From the NCBI GenBank assembly GCA_013697245.1, contig JACCXH010000026.1:62001-126000 (forward strand): a DNA stretch of 64,000 nucleotides. The letters are read 5' to 3'. The first letter of the stretch is position 1; every line of letters begins with the position of its first letter. Positions 56,901 to 64,000 of this stretch are shown here, in pieces. The position numbers and the translations under genes are program-made. The notes beneath the pieces were generated by a model. It did no database searches. It saw only the letters and a program-made list of their open reading frames with translations, and was not told the origin of the DNA. The stretch is from Bacteroidota bacterium. Lineage in GTDB: Bacteria; Bacteroidota; Bacteroidia; B-17B0; Aurantibacillaceae.

Positions 56901-57414
56901 TGGTAAAGACGGTGATCTTTTAACTCCTGCCATTGCTTTCCAAAATACATCTATTGGTTATAATCGTTTTTATTGGTATTATAATGATGGTGTAAATGTA
57001 ACCGATTCTACGAATCAAAACCCGTTACATTATTATGCAACCGATATTCCTCGCGACTTTCAGGTCTTCCTGGCAGTTAGGAATCAATATGGCTGTAAAG
57101 ATACCACCAGTAAATATGTAGAGATAGGGCCTGAGTATACATTCTATATACCAAATACGTTTACACCAAATGATGACGGAACTAATGAATTCTTTACCGG
57201 TACAGGTGTTGGTATTAAAGGATTTAAAATGTGGATCTATGACCGCTGGGGAGAAAAATTATTTTATACCGATGACATTAAAAAAGGCTGGGATGCCAGT
57301 GTAAAAGGAAAATATGGCAAAGAAAAAGAAGATGTTTATGCCTACAGGGTTTTAGTAACCGACCTGTGGAATAAAGAGCATGAATACGTTGGTCACGTTA
57401 ATTTAATTAAATAA
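53902..57414 (+). CDS. Giant PKD-repeat surface protein, T9SS type B (gliding-associated) tail
   Basis: 1170 residues. Signal peptide MKHSYFICLLVLNLYCLGQ, a head (NSDSLTGFNEPMSKSK, REKRNFINTKYN, CTNMDFEAGNLTGWTQ, DRISQTFNVTAAN, GHACSDQPYMNIRLID, DLTPYIGSCITIQV) shared with the 13313 and 57691 proteins, then about seven PKD-like domains (GLQWVWGDASPNSTGNPASHTY, SAWDFGDASGSI, TYSWSFGNGGTSAVQNPVYTYTS, NYAWNYGNGNNNL). The end is the gliding-motility-associated C-terminal (type B sorting) domain: YIPNTFTPNDDGTNEFFTG, FKMWIYDRWGEKLFYTDDIKKGWDA, VYAYRVLVTDLWNKEHEYVGHV. Predicted cell-surface or released adhesin. Confidence 0.93.
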   Translation: MKHSYFICLLVLNLYCLGQKKFQTVFNSDSLTGFNEPMSKSKAFKENMFGKEFHSYMSREKRNFINTKYNITTQSPNTFNQRPLSSNNQVMVPCTNMDFEAGNLTGWTQTNGINGNSNTMAGCCASAGGNAVMISGGTDPLTGISLNSPLGGSWVCQVNNQTTGGYTDRISQTFNVTAANSLVQFAYLAVLQSAGHACSDQPYMNIRLIDCSNNVIACPQVDIQEGAGCGTAAGFVNGPGYSYTNAWQVSALDLTPYIGSCITIQVTAGACTQGGHWGYGYFDAQCMPMNITVNNVQFPVGTSATTVSICGALTATVSAPPGLGPYLWNGPAGSGVTNVANQTFTTNTAGIYTITMNPVGACAPIIRLVDLQVSMPPIAGFNFTNTACINSVSCVSTSSIGSGPAITGLQWVWGDASPNSTGNPASHTYLASGPNQIKLVITNSAGCKDSIVKNISITQKPTAGFTVNPACMGSALNFTNTSTTPSGSNNSAWDFGDASGSIVTSPAHNYAASGIFSVTLVITNTDLCKDSVKKIVNVYGRAVVNFTPTGVCFGTATNFTNTTSTVVNPNTGGIGTYSWSFGNGGTSAVQNPVYTYTSLANQTANTIYSVSLYVITVNGCKDSLTKQVTVYSLPTPNFTADSVCLGSTTTLTDLSNNNGNPFFLFSWDFNSDNVSDLSNNAVSSTTVFSNPGNTSVTYTVFTSPNGGILTCSDKITKNVWVHASPLAVITHTNKCIDAQPNLMSGVNSTLAIGTITNYAWNYGNGNNNLINPIAPSSFSYNVAGNYIVTLTVTSSGGCSNVTTQAIDVWERPYANYSYSKACAGKQIILKGIQLPASAPISNFDWDLNNTVSTAEASGAQITYTYNTPGFQPINLLITSNQGCKNVVPGNIYINYNPKPIFYAPKRVGCTDLCIPIFDSTQAIPGPAKNTNWEWDFGNGSINITANSGTQYVCYSNPSNLMVKDFNVKLIVTTDSGCVDSVRKAKYIRVYPKPKADFEWSGKDGDLLTPAIAFQNTSIGYNRFYWYYNDGVNVTDSTNQNPLHYYATDIPRDFQVFLAVRNQYGCKDTTSKYVEIGPEYTFYIPNTFTPNDDGTNEFFTGTGVGIKGFKMWIYDRWGEKLFYTDDIKKGWDASVKGKYGKEKEDVYAYRVLVTDLWNKEHEYVGHVNLIK

Positions 57415-57690
57415 GCATTTAAGCTTTGAAGAGAAAACTTCAAAAGATCAAATAAGCCATGCCGGAAATGGCACCATCCCTTATTTCCTAAATTTATTTG
57501 CGCGTAAAATAAGATTTTTCAAATTCTTTATTCATGGTGCCAAGCGGCTTTTCATGGTTTATAACCTGTTCAAAACTGCAATTTACCGCGTTAAAACAAT
57601 TTAGATTCGGGTGAAACGACGATTAAATGATTGAATAAATTTTGATTGCTAAAATTTGTTATTATATTGTTGCAGCAAAAAAAATAAAGA
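57415..57690. other. Intergenic spacer between the paired adhesin genes
   Basis: A 276-base gap. It holds a nested inverted repeat around 57449-57488 (AAATAAG facing CTTATTT, with GCCAT/ATGGC inside) without a T run. No open frame of note and no clear promoter box immediately before the ATG at 57691. Confidence 0.4.
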
Positions 57691-60600
57691 ATGAAAAAAT
57701 TATTTATTTTAACCTTTACTTTCCTAACTTGTTTTTTAGGAGCCCAAAAAAATGTTCAATATACCGGAATTGACTCCCTTGCAGGTTTTGATTTTTTAGA
57801 TGCCAATGAACACGCGTCCCACAACAAAACCGAAAAAGAAAGAACCTTCTTTATGAATTGGGCACAACGCCAATATATCAAGAAAAAATTTAATTTGGTT
57901 CCCGTAAAACTTAATACCGGTAAAAGCAATAATACAAATACATCCGCAAAAGCAATAGGTTCAGGTAATAATACAATTAACCAGGGCCCTCAGCCGGCAT
58001 CCTGCACAAATATTGACTTTGAGAGTAACAGTACTGCAGGTTGGACCGTTGCCGGTGATTCACAGATCATGTCGGGCGGAACGGATCCTTTTGGAGGTTT
58101 TCCATGTGTTTATCCGGGTGGTAATTTCTCGTTAAGATTAAATGATAACAACATTACCAACAAAGTAAATTTTGCTGCCTCTGCTTCCCGCGTTATTAAT
58201 GTAAGTGCCAGCAATAACTATTTAAATTTTCACTTTGCTTTAGATATTTTAAATTACCCTCACACCGCAGCAGAAGCCGCAAAATTTAAGATCGAATTCT
58301 TTAATTCTTCTAACGTTTTATTGGCCTGTCCTTATTACGAGTGTTATTATTCAACCACTACCGGTCCGGTAGGAGCAAGCAATTTTCAAACAACACCAGG
58401 GTCTCCTGGTGTAAATATTGGCAGTCAGGCTTTCCCAGTAACATACTTGCCATGGCAAACTGTAGGTTTAGATCTTACAGCTTATATGGGACAACCAATT
58501 ACTGTAAAAGTTACTTGCGATTGGTGTGTTTATGATTACGATTGGGCTTATTGTTACATTGATGCAGATTGTTTTTCTGCATTTAATGCAACATCAAGTG
58601 CTTGCGGCAATTTGCCTTTTAACTTGTGCGGCCCTACCGGCATGGCAAGTTATACCTGGAACGCACCGCCTTTAGGAAATGTGGTTTCAAATACAATGTG
58701 TGTTAGCGCTACGTCTACGGGAATTTACACCTTACAATGTACACCGTATATTACTTGTGCCGCATCACCTCTAACTTACACGTTTGCAATACAACCTAAG
58801 CCTATTGCAGGTTTTAACTTCACTAATACGGCCTGTGTAAATTCAGTTTCTGCAATTAGTACTTCATCTACTAACGGTGGCCCGGCGCTTACAAATTATT
58901 TTTGGGATTGGGGTGATGCCACCTCAAGTACGGTTAACCCTGCAAATCACACCTATACAGGATCAGGGCCTAAGACAATAAAATTGATAGTGACCAATGC
59001 GGGTGGTTGTAAGGATAGCATGACTCAGGTCGTCAACATTTCTCAGCCACCTGTACCTAATTTCACATTTAATCCCGCCTGTTCCGGCTCTGCTATTAAT
59101 TTCACTAACTCATCAACATCATCTACCGGTACAAATAGTTTTCATTGGGATTTTGGTGATGCTTCGGCAGCAAGCACAGCCACTACGCCTAGCCATAACT
59201 ATGCCTCTCCGGGAAGTTATACGGTTGTATTGGTAGCCACTAATACAAGTGGTTGTATAGACTCTATCAAGAAAACTGTTAATGTATTTGGGCGGGCTGT
59301 AGTTAATTTTACGCCCACCGGTGTATGTTTTGGTACAGTGAGTAATTTTACAAATCTTACTACAACAACTGTTAACCCTAATACAGGAGCTATAGCAACT
59401 ACCAGTTGGAGTTTTGGCGATGGAGGAACTTCACTCGCAAATAATCCGGCTTATACCTACACCAATCCGGCTAATGCTACTGCAAATACAATCTATAACG
59501 CCTGGTTGTACGTTACAACGGTTAATGGCTGTAAAGATTCACTATCTAAACCTATAACGGTTTACAGTTTGCCAACACCTAACTTTTTAGCAGATTCCGC
59601 TTGTTTTAATAGTCCAACCACTTTAACGGTTACAGGTAATAGTAATGGTAATCCTAATTTTTCTTTTGTATGGGATTTTAATGGCGATAACATTCCTGAT
59701 ATGACTACTATTAACAGTCCTACAACTACAACGCTTCCTTTGGTTGGAAATAATAATGTGACGTTCACAATGGTTACATCACCAAATGGTATACTACAGT
59801 GTAAGAGTAGTATTACTAAACCTGTTTGGGTGAGAGCAACACCTCTTGCCGTAATTACCAATACCAACCAATGTGCAGGTATTGCAATTGGATTAAGCGC
59901 TGTTAACTCTACCATTGCTAATGGAGCGATTACAAATTATGCATGGAATTATGGTAACAGTACTACTAGTTTAACCAATGCTACTCCTTCAACTTCTGTT
60001 AACTATGCTACTTCAGGTATCTATGTTATTACTTTAACGGTAACCGGCTCGGGAGGTTGCCCCGGTATTGTTACTAAAACGGTTTCTGCATTTGGTCATG
60101 CTGTTGTTAATTTTAATCCAACAAATGTTTGTTTTGGCAGTGCGAATAATTTTGCAAATACAACAAGTACTAATGTTAATCCAAACACAGCCGCTATAGC
60201 TAATTATAGCTGGACCTTTGGTAACGGAGGTAACTCGGTAGCTCAAAATCCTTCATATACTTATACTGCACCTGCAAATCAAACTGCTAACACAACGTAT
60301 ACTGTTAATTTATATGCCACAACATTAAATGGTTGTAAAGATTCAGTTGCAAAAACGGTAACGGTTTACGCTTTGCCAACTCCAAATTTTAAATCCGATT
60401 CAGTTTGTTTAGGCTTGCCTACAACATTAACCGACCTAAGTAATAATAATGGAAATCCTTTCTTTTTATTTTCTTGGGATTTTAATAGCGATAACGCACC
60501 AGACCTTACCAATAATGCCGTTTCATCTACTACTGTATTTCCTAATCCGGGTAATACAAGTGTTACCTATACGGTGTTTACCTCACCTAACGGTGGTTTG

Positions 60601-61989
60601 TTAACCTGTAGTGACCGAGTAACTAAAAATGTTTGGGTACACGCTATGCCTGTTGCAATTATAACGCATACTAATCATTGTATAGATGCCCAGCCGAATT
60701 TAATGAGCGGTGCTAATTCTACTTTAGCTATTGGTACAATTACCAATTATGCCTGGAACTATGGTAACGGAAATAATAATTTATTAAATCCTTTAGGTGC
60801 CTCTTCATTCAGCTATAACCTGGCAGGAAATTATATTGTTACATTAACAGTAACTTCGGTAGGTGGCTGTACCAATGTTACAACACAATCTACTGACGTT
60901 TGGGAGAGACCATTTGCTAATTTTACTTATAGCAAGGCTTGCGCCAATAAACAAATTGTTTTAAAAGGAATACAATTACCTTCAAGCGCTCCTATATCAA
61001 ATTTCGATTGGGATCTGAATAATACCGTACCTACAACAGAGGCTTCGGGAGCTCAAGTAACATATACTTTTAATACACCGGGCTTTCAGCCAATTAATTT
61101 ATTGATTACTTCAAACCAGGGTTGTAAAAATATAGTTCCGGGAAATATTTATATTAATTACAACCCTAAGCCAAATTTTTATGCACCTAAAAGAGCAGGT
61201 TGTGCCGATCTTTGTATCTCTGTTCTTGATAGCTCACAAGCGATTCCCGGCCCGGCTAAAAATGCAAATTGGCAGTGGTATTTTGGTAATGGGCAGGTAA
61301 ACTTTGCTACACAATCAGGTTCGCAATATGTGTGTTACACAAATCCTTCTAACTTAATGGTTCAGGATTATACCTTAAAATTAATTGTAAGAACGGATAG
61401 CGGTTGTGTAGATTCAATTACAAGACAAAAATATGTACATGTTTATCCAAATCCAAAAGCTGATTTTGAATGGGCCGGTAAAGATGGCGATCTGTTAACG
61501 CCATTCATTGCTTTCCAAAATACATCTATTGGATATAACCGTTTTTACTGGTATTATAATGATGGTGTAAATGTTACCGATTCGGTTAATCAAAACCCAA
61601 ATCATTATTATAATACAGATATTCCACGTGACTTTCAGGTATTTTTAGCTGTAAAAAATCAATATGGTTGCAGGGATACAACAAGTAAATATGTTGAGAT
61701 AGGGCCTGAGTATACCTTCTATATTCCAAACACATTTACGCCAAATCAGGATGGTACCAACGAAATATTTACCGGTTACGGTATTGGTATTAAAGGGTTT
61801 AAAATGTCGATCTACGATCGTTGGGGCGAAATGTTATATCAAACAAATGATATTAAAAAAGGATGGGATGGAACCATTAAAGGAAAACAGGATAAAGAGA
61901 AAGTGGATGTATATGCTTACAGGGTAATAGTTACAGATCTTTGGAATAAAGAGCACGAGTATGTCGGCCATGTCACCTTATTAAAATAG
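57691..61989 (+). CDS. Giant PKD-repeat surface protein with internal duplication, T9SS type B tail
   Basis: 1432 residues, paralogue of the gene just upstream. Signal peptide MKKLFILTFTFLTCFLGAQ, head (GIDSLAGFDFLDANEH, FFMNWAQRQYIKKKFN, CTNIDFESNSTAGWTV, SGGTDPFGG, LDLTAYMGQPITVKVTCD) and about nine PKD-like domains. From residue 532 to about 1067 two copies of a 265-residue block stand in tandem (each opening AVVNFxPTxVCFG and holding TVYxLPTPNF), where the upstream gene has one. The last 400 residues are nearly identical between the two proteins and end in the type B sorting domain (YIPNTFTPNQDGTNEIFTG, IYDRWGEMLYQT, YAYRVIVTDLWNKEHEYVGHV). Confidence 0.93.
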   Translation: MKKLFILTFTFLTCFLGAQKNVQYTGIDSLAGFDFLDANEHASHNKTEKERTFFMNWAQRQYIKKKFNLVPVKLNTGKSNNTNTSAKAIGSGNNTINQGPQPASCTNIDFESNSTAGWTVAGDSQIMSGGTDPFGGFPCVYPGGNFSLRLNDNNITNKVNFAASASRVINVSASNNYLNFHFALDILNYPHTAAEAAKFKIEFFNSSNVLLACPYYECYYSTTTGPVGASNFQTTPGSPGVNIGSQAFPVTYLPWQTVGLDLTAYMGQPITVKVTCDWCVYDYDWAYCYIDADCFSAFNATSSACGNLPFNLCGPTGMASYTWNAPPLGNVVSNTMCVSATSTGIYTLQCTPYITCAASPLTYTFAIQPKPIAGFNFTNTACVNSVSAISTSSTNGGPALTNYFWDWGDATSSTVNPANHTYTGSGPKTIKLIVTNAGGCKDSMTQVVNISQPPVPNFTFNPACSGSAINFTNSSTSSTGTNSFHWDFGDASAASTATTPSHNYASPGSYTVVLVATNTSGCIDSIKKTVNVFGRAVVNFTPTGVCFGTVSNFTNLTTTTVNPNTGAIATTSWSFGDGGTSLANNPAYTYTNPANATANTIYNAWLYVTTVNGCKDSLSKPITVYSLPTPNFLADSACFNSPTTLTVTGNSNGNPNFSFVWDFNGDNIPDMTTINSPTTTTLPLVGNNNVTFTMVTSPNGILQCKSSITKPVWVRATPLAVITNTNQCAGIAIGLSAVNSTIANGAITNYAWNYGNSTTSLTNATPSTSVNYATSGIYVITLTVTGSGGCPGIVTKTVSAFGHAVVNFNPTNVCFGSANNFANTTSTNVNPNTAAIANYSWTFGNGGNSVAQNPSYTYTAPANQTANTTYTVNLYATTLNGCKDSVAKTVTVYALPTPNFKSDSVCLGLPTTLTDLSNNNGNPFFLFSWDFNSDNAPDLTNNAVSSTTVFPNPGNTSVTYTVFTSPNGGLLTCSDRVTKNVWVHAMPVAIITHTNHCIDAQPNLMSGANSTLAIGTITNYAWNYGNGNNNLLNPLGASSFSYNLAGNYIVTLTVTSVGGCTNVTTQSTDVWERPFANFTYSKACANKQIVLKGIQLPSSAPISNFDWDLNNTVPTTEASGAQVTYTFNTPGFQPINLLITSNQGCKNIVPGNIYINYNPKPNFYAPKRAGCADLCISVLDSSQAIPGPAKNANWQWYFGNGQVNFATQSGSQYVCYTNPSNLMVQDYTLKLIVRTDSGCVDSITRQKYVHVYPNPKADFEWAGKDGDLLTPFIAFQNTSIGYNRFYWYYNDGVNVTDSVNQNPNHYYNTDIPRDFQVFLAVKNQYGCRDTTSKYVEIGPEYTFYIPNTFTPNQDGTNEIFTGYGIGIKGFKMSIYDRWGEMLYQTNDIKKGWDGTIKGKQDKEKVDVYAYRVIVTDLWNKEHEYVGHVTLLK
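59284..60890 (+). repeat. Tandem internal duplication in the second giant adhesin
   Basis: Two units of about 803 bases (59284-60086 and 60087-60890) encode related blocks of about 265 residues. Copy one starts FGRAVVNFTPTGVCFG, copy two FGHAVVNFNPTNVCFG. The single matching block in the upstream paralogue is at 55512-56325. Copy two is closer in its second half to the upstream paralogue (LSNNNGNPFFLFSWDFNSDN is identical), copy one has diverged (GNSNGNPNFSFVWDFNGDN). Confidence 0.75.
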
Positions 61990-61991
61990 AT

Positions 61992-62022
61992 AAAAGCCTC
62001 TGGAATTCCAGAGGCTTTTTTG
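61992..62022 (+). terminator. Terminator after the second giant adhesin
   Basis: AAAAGCCTCTGG AATT CCAGAGGCTTTTTT: a perfect palindrome with T run, 3 bases past the stop. Confidence 0.93.
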
Positions 62023-62058
62023 TTGTATAATATTATTTTATTCCCATCTAAAAGATGC

Positions 62059-62066
62059 TAATTTTG
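62059..62066 (+). promoter_or_regulatory. -7 element, leaderless arrangement
   Basis: TAATTTTG, a perfect TAnnTTTG, only 4 bases before the ATG at 62071. Transcription would start at or beside the start codon. Confidence 0.55.
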
Positions 62067-62070
62067 CGCT

Positions 62071-62466
62071 ATGAATTTTTGGAAAAGACTTAAGTTTTAT
62101 GGTTTCGGGTTTGGAATAGGCTCATTAATTGTTTTTGCCATGTTTGGTACCCGCAGCTGTGTCTCGCCAAACGAACAAAAAATGCAGGAGTTGGTCTTTC
62201 AGAACTTTAAATTATCTGAAAAAGCTACCTGCAAATTAAAATGCCTTTGGAAAAATGAAATGCTTTTAAAGATCGAACTCAGGCATTTTGAAGTAAATTA
62301 TGACGTCAGCGATGTACATAAAGAGCCTTGCGGAGAATATTACATCCAACCCAAAAAAGAATTTGAAAATAAATACAATTATAAATTGATCATTCACGAT
62401 TGTGATACCATTTCTAAAATTGATGATATAAGTGTTACATCTACCAATACCTGCAATTGTCAATAG
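62071..62466 (+). CDS. Small membrane-anchored hypothetical protein
   Basis: 131 residues. One N-terminal membrane helix (FYGFGFGIGSLIVFAMFG) after a basic MNFWKRLK, then an extracytoplasmic domain with several cysteines (RSCVSPN, CKLKCLW, EPCGEYY, HDCDT, NTCNCQ). It looks like a small Bacteroidota-specific family whose name I cannot recall with confidence. It overlaps tadA by 10 bases, so the two are translated together. Confidence 0.7.
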   Translation: MNFWKRLKFYGFGFGIGSLIVFAMFGTRSCVSPNEQKMQELVFQNFKLSEKATCKLKCLWKNEMLLKIELRHFEVNYDVSDVHKEPCGEYYIQPKKEFENKYNYKLIIHDCDTISKIDDISVTSTNTCNCQ

Positions 62467-62909
62467 CCCCTTTACATAACGACGACAGCTATATGCGGGA
62501 AGCCCTTAAAGAGGCTCAAAAAGCTTTTGATAAAGACGAAATTCCTATCGGCGCCGTTATTGTAGCAAACGATAAGATCATAGCCAGGGCGCATAATTTA
62601 ACCGAAACTCTTAACGATGTAACAGCACATGCCGAAATGCAGGCTATTACTTCTGCAGCAAATTACCTTGGAGGCAAATACCTAACAGATTGTACGCTTT
62701 ATGTCACCATAGAACCCTGTGTTATGTGCGCCGGTGCGCTTGCATGGAGCCATATCACTAAAATAGTATATGGGGCCGGCGAAACAAAAAGAGGCTATTC
62801 TTTATTAAATAAAAGTATTCTTCACCCAAAGACCGAGATCGTAAAGGGCATTTTAAGCGAAGAATGTGAAAGAATAATGAAGGATTTTTTTGTTAAGAAG
62901 CGTAAATAA
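62457..62909 (+). CDS. tadA: tRNA-specific adenosine deaminase (TadA-like)
   Basis: Deaminates adenosine 34 of tRNA-Arg(ACG) to inosine. 150 residues, usual length. Zinc site: H58 and E60 (TAHAEMQAI), C88 and C91 (EPCVMCAGAL). Family features: YMREALKEAQKAFDKDEIPIGAVIV at the N-terminus and GAGETKRGYSLL. Start is a TTG at 62457 inside the previous gene; an ATG at 62493 would cut the first helix. Could also be a guanine deaminase, but TadA is the better fit. Confidence 0.9.
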   Translation: MSIAPLHNDDSYMREALKEAQKAFDKDEIPIGAVIVANDKIIARAHNLTETLNDVTAHAEMQAITSAANYLGGKYLTDCTLYVTIEPCVMCAGALAWSHITKIVYGAGETKRGYSLLNKSILHPKTEIVKGILSEECERIMKDFFVKKRK

Positions 62910-62932
62910 TTGTTTTTGGCATTATTTTTGGA

Positions 62933-62940
62933 TAACTTTG
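62933..62940 (+). promoter_or_regulatory. -7 promoter element
   Basis: TAACTTTG, a perfect TAnnTTTG, 17 bases before the ATG at 62958. Confidence 0.5.
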
Positions 62941-62957
62941 GATATAAAATAACAACC

Positions 62958-63380
62958 ATGAAAATTTTAAAAACAGTATCCATTTCATTTTTATTAGGTG
63001 TGGCAGTGCTTAATTCTACTGCTTTTGGTAAAAATAACAACGTTTCAATTAACTTTTCAGATATCCCAGTAAAAACGGTTTGTATTAAAAATGCAGCTGC
63101 AGCCGATGCTAATAAATTTTTCTCTGAAGCAACAGTTTTGTTCTTTGAAGTTTACAAAGCCGGTTCAAAAGATGAAGTAGCTAAGATAATTGCTTCTTTA
63201 AAAAAGGATGCTGCTGTTGAAAGCGTTACCGAAGGTAAATTAACCGGAGATTACCAATCCATTACTATCACTTTAAAATCAGCAAAGAATAAAGCTTGGT
63301 TTGCTTCTGAATTTAAGAAAGCAGGTTTAAATACTGTCCGAATTAATAACAACCCCATTGTTGAGGTTGATAAAATGTAA
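62958..63380 (+). CDS. Small secreted protein, ferredoxin-like fold suspected
   Basis: 140 residues from the ATG at 62958, which starts a signal peptide (MKILKTVSISFLLGVAVLNSTAFG). The mature part alternates strands and helices (VEVYKAGSKDEVAKIIASLKKDAAVESVTEGKLTGDYQSITITLKS is close, beginning FFEVYKAG), compatible with an HMA-like beta-alpha-beta-beta-alpha-beta fold, but it lacks a CxxC metal site. No family recognised. Own promoter and terminator, so monocistronic. Confidence 0.65.
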   Translation: MKILKTVSISFLLGVAVLNSTAFGKNNNVSINFSDIPVKTVCIKNAAAADANKFFSEATVLFFEVYKAGSKDEVAKIIASLKKDAAVESVTEGKLTGDYQSITITLKSAKNKAWFASEFKKAGLNTVRINNNPIVEVDKM

Positions 63381-63400
63381 TTTTTAAATAAATTAATTTT

Positions 63401-63431
63401 GAAAGCCAAACAAATATGTTTGGCTTTTTTA
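63401..63431 (+). terminator. Terminator before argS
   Basis: AAAGCCAAACA AATA TGTTTGGCTTTTTT: a clean stem with T run, 20 bases past the previous stop. Confidence 0.92.
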
Positions 63432-63450
63432 TTTTACGTAATTTTAAAAC

Positions 63451-64000
63451 ATGATAAACGCACAAAAGATCTTATTAGATACCGTTCAGCAAGCATTGAC
63501 ACAGATATATAACATTAGTAACCCTGCTATTACTTTTCAAAAAACACGGAAAGAATTTGAAGGAGATTTTACACTAGTTACTTTTCCTTTTATTAAAGAA
63601 ACAAAAAAATCACCCGAGCAATTGGGACAAGAGCTTGGCGAATACCTTATTAAAAACAACCCAAACGTTTCCGCATTTAATGTGGTAAAAGGTTTTTTAA
63701 ATATTTCATTCACCAACCAATTTTGGTTAGGTTATTTTGATTCGGTTAAAAATTCAAATACGGTTGGTTACAAAAAAGAAAAAAGTTCCGGCAAAACAAT
63801 TATGCTGGAATATTCTTCTCCAAACACCAACAAACCTCTGCATCTTGGTCATGTGCGTAACAACCTCTTAGGTTTTTCGGTGGCGCAGATCTTAAAAGCA
63901 AACGGACATCATGTAATTAAAGCAAACATTATTAACGACAGAGGAATTCATATTTGCAAAAGTATGTTAGCCTGGCAAAAATTCGGTAATGGCGAAACAC
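63451..64000 (+). CDS. argS: Arginyl-tRNA synthetase, 3' end missing
   Basis: Charges tRNA-Arg with arginine. The frame opens with ATG at 63451 (MINAQKILLDTVQQALTQIYN) and runs off the right edge after about 183 codons. The N-terminal Add-1 domain is visible (FEGDFTLVTFPF, KKSPEQLGQELGEYL, FNVVKGFLNISF), then the catalytic start YSSPNTNKPLHLGHVRNNLLG with the HIGH-type motif HLGH and the following LKANGHHVIKANIINDRGIHICKSM. Class I synthetase, ArgS without doubt. Confidence 0.95.
   Translation, partial: MINAQKILLDTVQQALTQIYNISNPAITFQKTRKEFEGDFTLVTFPFIKETKKSPEQLGQELGEYLIKNNPNVSAFNVVKGFLNISFTNQFWLGYFDSVKNSNTVGYKKEKSSGKTIMLEYSSPNTNKPLHLGHVRNNLLGFSVAQILKANGHHVIKANIINDRGIHICKSMLAWQKFGNGET

Noticed and set aside
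55512-60890. DNA repeats in the adhesin genes as a mobile element
   Set aside because: They are coding, lie in the same frame and belong to PKD domains; no terminal inverted repeats, target duplications or transposase.
1-64000. tRNA, rRNA or riboswitch
   Set aside because: I checked the intergenic gaps by eye and saw no tRNA cloverleaf, rRNA motif or recognisable riboswitch. A covariance-model scan would settle it.

Overview
The window is a chromosomal segment of an AT-rich member of the Bacteroidota (Bacteroidia; close to Flavobacteriales/Cytophagales in flavour, but I cannot place it to family). The main evidence is seven predicted cargo proteins of the type IX secretion system (T9SS): five with a type A C-terminal sorting domain and two with a gliding-motility-associated (type B) C-terminus. 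Supporting signs are -7 promoter elements of the form TAnnTTTG, a lack of Shine-Dalgarno sequences, and SpoIIE-type phosphatases fused to TPR or two-component-propeller sensors. I see no phage, insertion sequence, CRISPR array, rRNA or tRNA.

Layout. (1) 1-5413: a tightly packed plus-strand operon for envelope glycans: a glycosyltransferase (cut by the left edge), two FemAB/GNAT-like transferases, a polysaccharide-deacetylase-like protein, a small secreted repeat protein, a VTC-type polyphosphate polymerase domain protein and a DUF4956 membrane protein. (2) 5514-9424: housekeeping genes (glutathione peroxidase, hotdog thioesterase, aroC, hutI). (3) 9435-24000: a TPR-SpoIIE phosphatase, an acyltransferase, two T9SS cargo proteins, a frameshifted outer-membrane gene, aconitase, and a second SpoIIE phosphatase whose sensor half looks like a hybrid two-component sensor. 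(4) 24000-31800: a TIGR02757 protein, MFS exporter, radC, wecB, an outer-membrane protein, a 53-residue membrane protein, and rpsO-pnp. (5) 31796-36716: two T9SS cargo proteins. (6) 36897-42843: fsa, a HI0933-like flavoprotein and an RND transporter, then divergent pruA. The flavoprotein and the transporter both lack a canonical start codon. (7) 43140-53572: an M43-like secreted metalloprotease, a SirB1-like protein, a bifunctional nuclease, etfBA, a small HTH protein, a CNNM/CorC protein, a class III aminotransferase and an SPFH-GYF protein. (8) 53902-61989: two giant paralogous PKD adhesins, the second enlarged by an internal duplication of about 265 residues. (9) 62071-64000: a small membrane protein, tadA, a small secreted protein and the 5' part of argS, which runs off the right edge.

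Together the genes describe a cell that invests heavily in surface proteins exported by T9SS and in envelope glycans, with ordinary central metabolism (TCA, proline and histidine degradation, ETF) around them. The best leads are the glycan/VTC/DUF4956 operon, the three surface proteins that share one N-terminal head but carry different T9SS tails, the phosphatase-ended propeller sensor, and the two adjacent genes without ATG, GTG or TTG starts. Several intergenic gaps also hold inverted-repeat elements that look like decayed copies of repeats common in Bacteroidota.
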